Origin: Emticicia sp. 21SJ11W-3
GTDB taxonomy: Bacteria; Bacteroidota; Bacteroidia; Cytophagales; Spirosomataceae
Reading direction: 5' to 3'
Length of the DNA: 64,000 bases
Assembly (NCBI RefSeq): GCF_024138715.1
Contig: NZ_CP092074.1
Location: 4,588,001 to 4,652,000 of the forward strand
The notes below the pieces were generated by a model. That model was not told where the DNA came from. It made no database searches and saw nothing but the letters and a program-made list of their open reading frames with translations. A program made the translations under genes and the position numbers. This document shows positions 44,856 through 53,388 of the stretch, one piece after another (the first letter of the stretch is position 1; each line of letters begins with the position of its first letter).

Positions 44856-44863
44856 TATCTTTG
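44856..44863 (+). promoter_or_regulatory. -7 element TATCTTTG, acyl-CoA dehydrogenase
   Basis: A perfect TAnnTTTG element 64 bases before the preferred start of the acyl-CoA dehydrogenase gene, framed by two operator palindromes whose centres are 43 bases apart. Confidence 0.7.
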
Positions 44864-44869
44864 TAACAG

Positions 44870-44881
44870 TATGCGCGCATA
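44870..44881. promoter_or_regulatory. MarR-type operator 2, acyl-CoA dehydrogenase
   Basis: A perfect 12-base palindrome TATGCGCGCATA with the same TATGC/GCATA half-sites, at the presumed transcription start, just downstream of the -7 element. Confidence 0.7.
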
Positions 44882-44926
44882 ACAATGGCCTGCATTTTCA
44901 AAAGACGAATTTCAACTCATAATACT

Positions 44927-46726
44927 ATGTTAGCAACTGAAAATAAAGCATCAATTAAAGGAGGAGAATTCCTGATAAAAGATGTGGAAGCACATCAGAT
45001 TTTTATTCCGGAAGAGTTTTCAGAAGAACAAAAATTGATTGCCGACACCTGTCGCGATTTCTTGCGTACAGAAATCCACCCACGGCTGAACGAAATTGAC
45101 AATGCCAAGTCGCCGGAGCTTATGTCATCTCTCATGACCAAAGCGGGTGAATTGGGTTTGTTGGGTACTGCCGTGCCGGAAGAATACGGCGGGTTTGGCA
45201 TGAGTTTTAATACCTCAATGCTGGTAGCAGAAGCACTGGGGCAAGGCCACTCGTTTTCAGTTGCGCAGTCGGCCCATACAGGTATTGGTACCTTACCTAT
45301 AGTATATTACGGAAACGAAGAACAAAAAGCTAAATATCTCCCGCTACTAGCCACAGGCGAATGGAAAGCCGCTTATTGCTTAACAGAGCCGGATTCAGGG
45401 TCTGATGCCAACTCTGGCAAAACCAAAGCAGCTTTGTCGGAAGATGGCACACACTATATCATTAACGGACAAAAGATGTGGATAACCAACGGCGGTTTCG
45501 CCGATTTATTCATTGTCTTTGCCAAAATTGATGATGACAAAAACCTGACGGCATTCATTATTGAGAAATCTTTCGGTGGTATTACCATGAACGAACCAGA
45601 GCACAAGCTGGGCATTAAAGGCTCAGACACCCGCCAGATTTTCTTTAACGATTGCCATGTACCTGTTGAAAACATGTTGTCGTCTCGCGGTAATGGTTTC
45701 AAAATAGCAGTAAACATACTCAACGTTGGGCGTATTAAACTGGGCATAGCCGTAATAGGCGGGTCTAAAGGCTCTCTTGGCCATGCTATTAACTACGCCA
45801 ACGAGCGCAAGCAATTTGGTGTTTCTATTGCCACATTTGGCGCTATTAAATATAAACTGGCCGAAATGGCTACGCGCATTTTTGCCTCGGAGTCTGCCAA
45901 CTACAGAGCCGGACAAAACATTGACGACGCCATAGAAGACCTGAAAGCCCAGGGCTTAACAGATGCCGAAGCCAAGCTGAAAGCACTGGAGCAGTTCTCT
46001 ATTGAGTGTGCTATTATGAAAGTGCACAGCTCTGAAGTGCTGGATTATACCGTTGACGAAAGCCTGCAGGTGTATGGCGGTATGGGTTATTCGGCCGATG
46101 CACCTATGGAGCGAGCTTACAGAGATGCGCGTATCAACCGGATTTTTGAAGGCACCAACGAAATCAACCGTATGTTGATTATTGACATGCTTTTGAAACG
46201 TGCGTTGAAAGGCGAGATAGACCTGATGACCCCCGCAATGGCCGTTGCCAAAGAAATTATGTCTGTGCCTGATTTTGGTGGCGCCGACGACGAAAGCGTA
46301 TTTGCCGTTGAAAAGAAAGTGTTGAAAAACCTGAAAAAAGCAGCGCTGATGGTAGCAGGTGCAGCCGTGCAAAAATTCATGATGTCGTTGTCTGAAGAAC
46401 AGGAAATACTAATGAACCTGGCAGATATGGCCATTGAAATTTATGTGGCTGAGTCAATATTGTTAAGAGTTGAGAAATTGATTGGCGTTAAAGGAGAAGC
46501 TAACGTGGCACTGCAAAAAGATATGGCTCTTATTTATCTGCACGAAGCCGTAAACAAAGTAAACATTGCAGGCAAAGAAGCCATTGCGTCTTTTGCTGAA
46601 GCCGATGAGCTGCGAGTAATGCTGATGGGTCTGAAACGATTTACCAAGATTGAACCATTTAACCTCAAAGCTGCGCGCCGCAGAGTGGCCGAAGCCATGA
46701 TTGAGGAGAATAAATATATTTTTTAA
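44927..46726 (+). CDS. Acyl-CoA dehydrogenase
   Basis: A 599-residue acyl-CoA dehydrogenase of the medium/long-chain type with a C-terminal extension. The FAD-binding region YCLTEPDSGSDANSG is near residues 148-162, the substrate-side WITNGG follows, and the later QVYGGMGYSADAPMERAYRDAR and EGTNEINR motifs are the family signatures. The ATG at 44927 is preferred to 44885; the latter would add 14 residues and would start only about 15 bases from the presumed transcription start. Its promoter is bracketed by two MarR-type operators. It has no thiolase or hydratase gene beside it. Confidence 0.95.
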   Translation: MLATENKASIKGGEFLIKDVEAHQIFIPEEFSEEQKLIADTCRDFLRTEIHPRLNEIDNAKSPELMSSLMTKAGELGLLGTAVPEEYGGFGMSFNTSMLVAEALGQGHSFSVAQSAHTGIGTLPIVYYGNEEQKAKYLPLLATGEWKAAYCLTEPDSGSDANSGKTKAALSEDGTHYIINGQKMWITNGGFADLFIVFAKIDDDKNLTAFIIEKSFGGITMNEPEHKLGIKGSDTRQIFFNDCHVPVENMLSSRGNGFKIAVNILNVGRIKLGIAVIGGSKGSLGHAINYANERKQFGVSIATFGAIKYKLAEMATRIFASESANYRAGQNIDDAIEDLKAQGLTDAEAKLKALEQFSIECAIMKVHSSEVLDYTVDESLQVYGGMGYSADAPMERAYRDARINRIFEGTNEINRMLIIDMLLKRALKGEIDLMTPAMAVAKEIMSVPDFGGADDESVFAVEKKVLKNLKKAALMVAGAAVQKFMMSLSEEQEILMNLADMAIEIYVAESILLRVEKLIGVKGEANVALQKDMALIYLHEAVNKVNIAGKEAIASFAEADELRVMLMGLKRFTKIEPFNLKAARRRVAEAMIEENKYIF

Positions 46727-47107
46727 AGCTCAAATAATCAATAACTAAGAACCAACAAACCGTCTTCCGCTTGGAGGACGGTTTTTTATTTGCCACTATT
46801 GTGGCAAAACTCTGATAAACACTATTAAATGCCAATAACCACAAATTCCCCAACTACCTCTTTTAGAAACTATTATGTTTTTGCCAACCAAATGGTTAAC
46901 TTTAAAATGTATAGAACGGTGTTACCAAAAAAACCAAAGTATTTTGAGTTGCAAGTGGGAGAAAGCCTTAATCATATATGCAGTTACAGAGATAACTGCC
47001 GGCATCCAACAGACAAAGCATGACCCTTTTATTATAATCCGCAATACTAATAGCCAGATGGTATGATGCTGGCAGCTTAAAATATCATTCTAAAAAGAAC
47101 CAAACCT
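46727..47107. other. Intergenic region, 381 bases
   Basis: Contains the acyl-CoA dehydrogenase terminator at 46760-46781. The remainder has only short overlapping frames (46829-47066) without family features. I see nothing else in it. Confidence 0.55.
46760..46787 (+). terminator. Acyl-CoA dehydrogenase terminator
   Basis: 9-base arms (46760-46768 and 46773-46781) with one G-U pair and a 4-base loop, followed by six T. Confidence 0.8.
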
Positions 47108-47572
47108 ATGGAAAAGGAGCAGAAAATAACGCCTTTCTTATGGTTCAATGGCAACATTGCAGAAGCTATTGAATTGTACACTTCGGTTTTTAAAAACACC
47201 AAAGTGCATTACACCAATAAAGTAGGCGATAAAATTATGAATGCCAAATTTGAGCTGGAAGGACAGGTGTTGCTGGCTCTGGATGGTGGCCCTCATTTTG
47301 CATTTACACCGGCCATATCTATGTTTATTGATTGCAAAACCCAGGAAGAGATTGATTATTACTGGGATAATCTGATAGCCAACGGTGGAAAGCCAAGCAG
47401 ATGTGGCTGGCTGGTAGATAAATTCGGGTTGTCGTGGCAGGTTGTACCAGATGTGCTCGGTCAATTGCTGGGCGACCCGGACCCTGCAAAGGCACAAAGA
47501 GCCATGAACGCCATGCTAAAGATGGATAAGCTGGATATTGAGACACTTAAAAAAGCCCATGCAGGAATTTAA
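47108..47572 (+). CDS. PhnB-like VOC family protein
   Basis: A 154-residue protein of the PhnB/YjdN subgroup of the vicinal oxygen chelate fold (sometimes called 3-demethylubiquinone methyltransferase-like, without proof of that function). The opening ITPFLWFNGNIAEAIELYTSVF is at residues 7-28, then the second module with DGGPHFAFTPAISMFIDCKTQEEIDYYWD and CGWLVDKFGLSWQVVPDVL. No substrate is known. It stands alone; no promoter of the strict consensus is visible. Confidence 0.9.
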   Translation: MEKEQKITPFLWFNGNIAEAIELYTSVFKNTKVHYTNKVGDKIMNAKFELEGQVLLALDGGPHFAFTPAISMFIDCKTQEEIDYYWDNLIANGGKPSRCGWLVDKFGLSWQVVPDVLGQLLGDPDPAKAQRAMNAMLKMDKLDIETLKKAHAGI

Positions 47573-47710
47573 CGTAAAGAAAACAAACAACACCACAAAC
47601 AGGCCAAACCAGCTTTTGAAATAATATCCATCCATCTACACACGCTCTTTTTATTGCGGTATTGTGTGCGCAAAAAATTGGGATGGTTTTTTATTTTTTT
47701 TGAAATTAAC

Positions 47711-47718
47711 TACCTTTG
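47711..47718 (+). promoter_or_regulatory. fabI -7 element TACCTTTG
   Basis: A perfect TAnnTTTG element 68 bases before the fabI start. No convincing -33 TTTG lies at the usual distance. Confidence 0.6.
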
Positions 47719-47785
47719 GCACTCTAAAAACTATTATGACATTATCGTAGTGAATGCTACGGACTCAGATTTAAACTTACATATC

Positions 47786-48595
47786 ATGGCATACGGATTA
47801 CTAAAGGGTAAAAAGGGAATTATTTCTGGCGCATTAGACGAAAAATCTATCGCATGGAAAGTGGCACTGAAAGCAAAAGAAGAAGGTGCTTCTATTGTAT
47901 TAACCAACGCTCCTATTGCTATGCGCATGGGCGAAATCAAGAAACTGGCCGAAGCCTGCGAAGCCGAGATTATTCCTGCAGATGCTACTGTTGTAGAAGA
48001 AATCGAAAATCTTTACACCAAATCAATGGACGTGCTAGGTGGTAAAGTTGACTTCGTATTGCACTCAATCGGTATGTCGCCAAACATTCGCAAAGGAAAA
48101 GCCTACGGCGATTTGAACTACGACTGGTTTCTGAAGAGTGTTGATGTATCGGCCTTATCATTCCATAAATTCTTACAGGTAGCCGAAAAAATGGATGCTA
48201 TCAACGAGTGGGGGTCGGTAGTTGCTTTATCTTACATGGCGGCACAACGCACGTTTCCGTTCTATACTGATATGGCAGAAGCAAAAGCCATGTTAGAATC
48301 AATTGCACGCAGCTACGGCTACCGTTATGGCAAATTGAAGAATGTACGTGTAAACACGGTGTCGCAGTCTCCAACCAAAACTACTGCCGGTACTGGTATT
48401 GGCGGTTTTGATAAATTCTATGACTTTGCCGATAAAATTGCTCCGCTGGGTAATGCCTCGGCTGATGCCTGTGCAGACTATGTAATCACGCTTTTCTCTG
48501 ACCTTACCAAAATGGTAACCATGCAGAACCTTTTCCACGATGGCGGTTTTGTGAATACCGGTATCTCAGAAGACGTAATGAATCTGTTGGGTTAA
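47786..48595 (+). CDS. fabI: Enoyl-ACP reductase
   Basis: A 269-residue NADH-dependent enoyl-[acyl-carrier-protein] reductase, the last step of each fatty-acid elongation cycle. After a short N-terminus the strand KGIISGALDEKSIAW carries the family glycine/serine signature; VLHSIGMSPN holds the NAD motif; the catalytic Tyr-x6-Lys is YTDMAEAK (plus the upstream YMAAQRTFPF tyrosine). FabI is the target of triclosan-type inhibitors in other bacteria. A start at 47654 would add 44 residues and precede the promoter element, so the ATG at 47786 is preferred. Confidence 0.96.
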   Translation: MAYGLLKGKKGIISGALDEKSIAWKVALKAKEEGASIVLTNAPIAMRMGEIKKLAEACEAEIIPADATVVEEIENLYTKSMDVLGGKVDFVLHSIGMSPNIRKGKAYGDLNYDWFLKSVDVSALSFHKFLQVAEKMDAINEWGSVVALSYMAAQRTFPFYTDMAEAKAMLESIARSYGYRYGKLKNVRVNTVSQSPTKTTAGTGIGGFDKFYDFADKIAPLGNASADACADYVITLFSDLTKMVTMQNLFHDGGFVNTGISEDVMNLLG

Positions 48596-48613
48596 TCGCT
48601 CATCAGACCACAT

Positions 48614-48649
48614 AAAAAAAAGAGGAACGTTGTCGTCCCTCTTTTTTTT
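48614..48649. terminator. Bidirectional terminator
   Basis: 12-base arms of the A8-AGAGG/CCTCT-T8 type between the convergent fabI and aldehyde dehydrogenase genes. The distal end touches the dehydrogenase stop codon. Confidence 0.75.
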
Positions 48650-50211
48650 TACTTCTTCCATTCTCCTTCTACCAATCTCCAGATATTCAAAGGGTTATCA
48701 CTTTTCAGTTCATCCGGCAGTAATTCATCAGGGAAATCCTGAAAGCTTACCGGGCGCGTAAAGCGTGTAATGGCTTTTGTACCTACAGAAGTAGAGCGCG
48801 AGTCAGTAGTTGCAGGGAAAGGCCCTCCGTGTATCATGGCATGATTTACCTCAACCCCTGTCGGGAATCCGTTTATAATCAATCGACCCACTTTCTGCTC
48901 CAGTATATCTAATAAGTCAGAATATTCAATTAAATCCTCAGGCGTACCATGAACAGTAGCCGTCAGGTGGCCGTCCAGATTACTGGCAGCTATCAGAATT
49001 TCTTCTTTTGTATTGGCTTCAACAATAAGGCTGGTTGGCCCGAATATCTCTTCTGCCAGTTCCGGCTTGGCATTTAACGACGCAATATCAGTGCGAAGAA
49101 ATACAGGCTCAACAGCGGTAAAGCCTTCAGGTGCTTTGCCTACACCCATTACCTGTGTAAATTGCTTCGAGTGCTCGGTACCTCTCACATAGGCATCTTT
49201 TATACCCGGTGTAAGCATAATGCCCCCTTGTGTATGCGGCGCATTTTTCTCAATTTCATCAATAAAATCCTGGTTGTTTTCCAGAAACAGCATACCAGGG
49301 TTTGTACAGAACTGCCCTACCCCCAGCGTTACCGATGCCAGATAGCTGTTGGCAATTGCACGGCCTTTTTCTGCCAGAATCTTAGGTAAAACAAAAACCG
49401 GGTTTACACTTCCCATCTCGGCATATACCGGTATAGGTTCAGGGCGACGAACCGCCGCATCAAACAACGCTTTACCACCCTTCAGCGAGCCGGTAAACCC
49501 TACTGCTTTTATAACCGGATGTTTCACCAAAGCCATCCCGATTTCGTGTCCGTCATCAAATAACAAAGAGAAAACGCCGTCAGGCATACCTGTTGCCTGC
49601 GCTGCTTTCTGCACTGCCAGACCTACCAACTCTGAAGTACCCAGGTGGGCAGGATGCGCCTTCACAATTACACAGCAACCTGCTGCAAATGCCGAGGTGG
49701 TGTCGCCCCCGGCTACAGAAAACGCCAGTGGAAAATTACTGGCTCCAAAAACGCCAACCACACCCAGAGGGCGTTCCATTGAGCGTAAATCGGGGCGGGG
49801 CGCCGGCTGACGGTCAGGCATAGCGGCATCAATGCGGGCATCAACCCATGAGCCTTCTCTTAACAAATGAGCATATAACCTGAGCTGACCAACGGTTCGG
49901 CCTCTTTCACCCATGGCTCTTGCATTAGGTAAGCCTGACTCCAGCATGTATCTTTCCAGCAGGGTGTCGCCCAGATTCTCAATTTCTTCAGCTATTTTTT
50001 CTAAAAAATTAGCTTTTTCAAAGCCTGATTTTTTTCGATAAACCTGAAAAGCCTTTTCTGCTTTTTCGGTGGCCAGCTCAAGCTCGTCTAATGTGGCTTT
50101 AAAAAAAAGCGGAGACAAAGCCTCGCCTGTCGCCGGATTAACTCCTTGAATGGCTACTGTTCCTTCAGAGAAAGATTCATAGCCAATAATATTTCTACCA
50201 GTAAGTTGCAT
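48649..50211 (-). CDS. 2-oxoglutarate semialdehyde dehydrogenase-like
   Basis: An NADP-type aldehyde dehydrogenase of about 520 residues. Family motifs: the fixing sequence GVFGASNFPLAFS, the glycine loop GFTGSLKGGKAL, the general-base glutamate in EMGSVNPVFV, and the catalytic Cys in GQFCTNPGML. The overall phrase (NPATGEAL near the N-terminus, EEIFGPTSLIVEA) matches the alpha-ketoglutaric semialdehyde dehydrogenases. The upstream FAH-family gene fits the preceding dehydratase step of the non-phosphorylating pentose pathway. The ATG at 50211 is preferred over a TTG at 50229, which lies within a hairpin. Confidence 0.92.
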   Translation of the reverse strand: MQLTGRNIIGYESFSEGTVAIQGVNPATGEALSPLFFKATLDELELATEKAEKAFQVYRKKSGFEKANFLEKIAEEIENLGDTLLERYMLESGLPNARAMGERGRTVGQLRLYAHLLREGSWVDARIDAAMPDRQPAPRPDLRSMERPLGVVGVFGASNFPLAFSVAGGDTTSAFAAGCCVIVKAHPAHLGTSELVGLAVQKAAQATGMPDGVFSLLFDDGHEIGMALVKHPVIKAVGFTGSLKGGKALFDAAVRRPEPIPVYAEMGSVNPVFVLPKILAEKGRAIANSYLASVTLGVGQFCTNPGMLFLENNQDFIDEIEKNAPHTQGGIMLTPGIKDAYVRGTEHSKQFTQVMGVGKAPEGFTAVEPVFLRTDIASLNAKPELAEEIFGPTSLIVEANTKEEILIAASNLDGHLTATVHGTPEDLIEYSDLLDILEQKVGRLIINGFPTGVEVNHAMIHGGPFPATTDSRSTSVGTKAITRFTRPVSFQDFPDELLPDELKSDNPLNIWRLVEGEWKK

Positions 50212-50227
50212 AGCAGGGGTATTTAAC

Positions 50228-50257
50228 AAAGAGCTTTACTTTTAGGTAAAGCTCTTT
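50228..50257. promoter_or_regulatory. Hairpin between FAH and dehydrogenase genes
   Basis: Perfect 12-base arms (AAAGAGCTTTAC with its complement) around a 6-base loop just upstream of the dehydrogenase start. It resembles a terminator and could lower expression of the dehydrogenase relative to the FAH gene. Confidence 0.45.
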
Positions 50258-50271
50258 TTGTATCTGAATAA

Positions 50272-51114
50272 TTACTTAACTTCTACAGTGTTAATTAAAG
50301 TTCCGATTCCCTCAATAGTAATACGTATTTCATCGTCCACTTCAAGAGTGAAATCATCGGGCGGTACTATGCCGGTGCCTGTCATCAGGAAACATCCGGA
50401 CGGAAACGACATTTCTCTGAACAGGAATTCAGCCAATTCGGTATGATTTCTCTTCATACGGCTGATAGCCACAGAATCGGTAAAATAAGGAATTCCGAAA
50501 CGAAAAATCTCAAGTTTGATTTGCGTATCTGAAGAAATAGGCTCGTCAAGTATAGTAATGCAGGGCCCAATGGCAGCGCTTTTGTCGTATGATTTGGCCT
50601 GTGGCAGATACAAGGGGTTTTCGCCCTCTATATCTCTTGAGCTCATATCATTACCAACGGTATAACCAGATATCTGTCCTTTAGAATTGATAAACAGCGT
50701 CAGTTCAGGCTCAGGCACATTCCATTTAGAGTCGCGGCGTATACGTACTTTTTGCCCGGAACCAACAACACGGCCAGGCGCAGACTTAAAGAACAGCTCG
50801 GGGCGCTCTGCGTCATATACTCTGTCATAAAAGTTATCTCCACCAGAGTTCTTAGACTCTTCCATGCGGGCATCACGGCTTCTGAGGTAGGTAACTCCTG
50901 ATGCCCATACTTCCTGCGACTGGATAGGTGGCTGTAAACCATTTTCAATAAGCGATTGATACTCACTTACCGGTTCAAGCAGTTGTATTTCACGGAGCAG
51001 CTCGAAGAACAGATTTTCGCGGTTAATGAATAAATCCCAGTCATGATGACGTGAAAGAAAGTACTGATTCTGGTGTTCAATAACGAATCCCTGTGAGGTT
51101 TTGTAGGCTTTCAT
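50272..51114 (-). CDS. FAH-family hydrolase/dehydratase
   Basis: A 280-residue member of the fumarylacetoacetate hydrolase superfamily. The metal-binding fold is recognisable in SGVTYLRSRDARMEESKNSG, PEPELTLFINSKGQISGYTVGNDMSSRDIEGENPLY and the C-terminal GTGIVPP. The combination with a neighbouring ketoglutarate semialdehyde dehydrogenase resembles the 2-keto-3-deoxy-arabonate/xylonate dehydratases of non-phosphorylating pentose pathways; other FAH reactions are possible. An in-frame start at 51162 adds 16 residues ahead of the family N-terminus and is less likely. Confidence 0.9.
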   Translation of the reverse strand: MKAYKTSQGFVIEHQNQYFLSRHHDWDLFINRENLFFELLREIQLLEPVSEYQSLIENGLQPPIQSQEVWASGVTYLRSRDARMEESKNSGGDNFYDRVYDAERPELFFKSAPGRVVGSGQKVRIRRDSKWNVPEPELTLFINSKGQISGYTVGNDMSSRDIEGENPLYLPQAKSYDKSAAIGPCITILDEPISSDTQIKLEIFRFGIPYFTDSVAISRMKRNHTELAEFLFREMSFPSGCFLMTGTGIVPPDDFTLEVDDEIRITIEGIGTLINTVEVK

Positions 51115-51343
51115 TGAATAATAGTATGGTGTTTCTCTTTTGTTTAAATGACGTACGGTCATTACCCCATAAGTCTGTTTTTGAATGCCACAGATAATAC
51201 CTTACATATTACCTGCGCAAATTTTGTTAAAAACTATCAATTAAGCAACGAACCCAACTGATATTCATTATTACTTAAAAATGTTGCCTGAGTACTACGA
51301 TTTTTTCTCTTAACTTAGCGGCATTAAAATAAAAAGTAAGTTT

Positions 51344-51805
51344 ATGTTCAGGAAACTACTCTGTATCAGTGTTTTTGTTGTAATCACCAGCCGGGGCTTT
51401 TCGCAGGCTTTTACATATTACCCGTTCAACTCAGTTTTTTCTATTGCATCCAACCCAAATCAACCCGTATGGGCCGACTTCCGGTTTCAGATGAACTCCT
51501 ATTTTTCTTCGCTCAGCACCGAGATATCGCCCATGGTAAATGTCATTAAACATGATAAAGCCAGGTTTTACGTTGGTGCGGGGCTAAAAGCCAATTTTTT
51601 GAATTACCTGAACGACGACCCAAAAAACAGGAATCCACTGGAAGGCTATTTTATGAATCTGGGTGTGCGTGTATCTCCGTTTAGTAAAATGCCACAGTTT
51701 CAGGGTATCTTTGAGCTATCTCCCTATGCCAATAAAAAGTTTGACCTTGGCGTTTTCAGGGCCAATCTGGGTATTGGTTATGTATTTATGAAGAGAAAGA
51801 AATGA
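51344..51805 (+). CDS. Small outer-membrane beta-barrel-like protein
   Basis: A 153-residue exported protein. The signal peptide ends near GFSQ (residue 21). The mature part is a series of alternating aromatic strands (WADFRFQMNSYFSSL, FYVGAGLKANFL, YFMNLGVRVSPF, FQGIFELSPY) and ends in YVFMKRKK, not in a perfect terminal aromatic residue. It may be a small outer-membrane barrel. I do not recognise the family. It converges on the dgt gene with 8 bases between the stops. Confidence 0.7.
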   Translation: MFRKLLCISVFVVITSRGFSQAFTYYPFNSVFSIASNPNQPVWADFRFQMNSYFSSLSTEISPMVNVIKHDKARFYVGAGLKANFLNYLNDDPKNRNPLEGYFMNLGVRVSPFSKMPQFQGIFELSPYANKKFDLGVFRANLGIGYVFMKRKK

Positions 51806-51813
51806 TTATTCTC

Positions 51814-53175
51814 CTACAGCTGTGGGATCTGGATCCCCATAATTTTCCTGTACAAATCAATGGCGAAGAGGTCTGTCATACCTGATATGAAATCTACAAC
51901 CGCCAGCAGGTTTTCGTATAGGGTTCTCTCTTTGCCAATCATAAATTGCTTCGGAATCAGCTTCAGCAGCTTTTTTGACTTGGGCGTATCCGGCGAAAGC
52001 ACAGCCGACACAAACTCTTTCAGCAAACCACCTATTACATGGTAACCCGCTATTTCAATCTCAATTACTGACTTATCGTTATATATTTTTTTGACTGATA
52101 TTTCATCAATCTTCTTAATCAGGCCAATCGTTTTTTCATCAAGCAAATCAATCAGAGGTTTGTTAAGGGTTCCAGCCAGTAATGCTTCTTCATGTTCAAA
52201 AAACACTTCAGTGCATTTACTTGTCAACTGACCTATCAGCATTGCTCGTAAAAACGATAATTTCTGTTTGTCGTCTTCAATGTTGTCTACGGTTTCGGTT
52301 ATATCAGGCTTTCCCTCCCGTTTTTCAAAGAATGGCTCCAATAGTTGCCGGGCTTCATGTGTTGATAAAATTCCTAAGCGGTGGGCATCTTCCAGATCAA
52401 TAATTCTGTAACAGATATCGTCTGCGGCTTCTACCAGAAACACAAATGGGTGGCGTGCATAAATGTGAGCCGTGTCGTCTAAGCGGTTAAGCCCCAGTTC
52501 TGTTGCAATACGCCGAAAAAAATCATTCTCAGAATCAAAAAAACCTGACTTTTTAGTTGATATCAATCCGCCCTTTCTGAATCCTGAGGTGGAATCAGAC
52601 GGATACTTAACTATCGAAGCCAGGGTGGCATAGGTAAGGTTCAGGCTGCTTTGATTAAAAATGGTGGTCAGAATCCTGAACGCATTGGCATTGCCCTCAA
52701 AATTCCTGAAGTCGTTAAACTGGTTTTCTGTCAGGCCTTCTTCAAGAAGTTTACGTTTATCTTCGTCCAGTTCTTTAAAGTACGTACGGATGGCATCTTC
52801 ACCCGAATGCCCGAACGGAGGGTTACCGATATCATGGGCAATACAGGCCGTCATCACTACTGCCGACAGCTCAAATTTATAAAACTCCTTTGCCTCCTGG
52901 CTTAGCCCGGCATCATATTTGGCCACAATCTTTTCGCCTATGGCTTTACCAAGCGAACGCCCGACAGACGCTACCTCGAGACTATGCGTAAGGCGATTGT
53001 GTACAAAAACTGCTCCGGGTAATGGAAATACCTGCGTTTTGTTTTGCAAACGCCTGAATTGCGACGAGAAAATCAGACGGTCGTAGTCGCGCATGTAATC
53101 ATTACGGAATATATCCTGCCCCGGTTTGTCTTCCTTGCCTAAGCGTTTATTAGAAAAAAGCGTTTGCCAGTTCAT
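51814..53175 (-). CDS. dgt: dGTP triphosphohydrolase
   Basis: A 453-residue HD-domain enzyme that splits dGTP into deoxyguanosine and triphosphate, limiting the dNTP pool. Metal ligands are visible: His64 in RLTHS, His114-Asp115 in AHDIGNPPFGHSGE, and a further Asp in EAADDICYRI. The N-terminal arginine-rich segment (FRNDYMRDYDRLIF, SSQFRRLQNKTQVF) is typical of the type-1 dGTPases. The usual role in nucleotide balance and phage defence is known for the family. It is divergent from hisH. Confidence 0.95.
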   Translation of the reverse strand: MNWQTLFSNKRLGKEDKPGQDIFRNDYMRDYDRLIFSSQFRRLQNKTQVFPLPGAVFVHNRLTHSLEVASVGRSLGKAIGEKIVAKYDAGLSQEAKEFYKFELSAVVMTACIAHDIGNPPFGHSGEDAIRTYFKELDEDKRKLLEEGLTENQFNDFRNFEGNANAFRILTTIFNQSSLNLTYATLASIVKYPSDSTSGFRKGGLISTKKSGFFDSENDFFRRIATELGLNRLDDTAHIYARHPFVFLVEAADDICYRIIDLEDAHRLGILSTHEARQLLEPFFEKREGKPDITETVDNIEDDKQKLSFLRAMLIGQLTSKCTEVFFEHEEALLAGTLNKPLIDLLDEKTIGLIKKIDEISVKKIYNDKSVIEIEIAGYHVIGGLLKEFVSAVLSPDTPKSKKLLKLIPKQFMIGKERTLYENLLAVVDFISGMTDLFAIDLYRKIMGIQIPQL

Positions 53176-53388
53176 TTATTACTTCAAATTTTGCTGCAAG
53201 ATACAAATGCCGGTTTATAATCGGGTACAAAATGTTTGTTCTCTGGCCGGCCATTTAAAGCACAAACAAATAAATTAAACAAAGCAAAGAAATAGTAGTA
53301 CATTTTCAGCAAATCTGTATAATTGTTGGCAGATAGAAGTAGATTTGTATAAACAACACCAAAGTTATTATCTTCAATTTTTTCTGAT

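Noticed and set aside
46829-47066. Overlapping small frames between the acyl-CoA dehydrogenase and VOC genes
   Set aside because: Two frames overlap each other, neither has domain features or a start signal.
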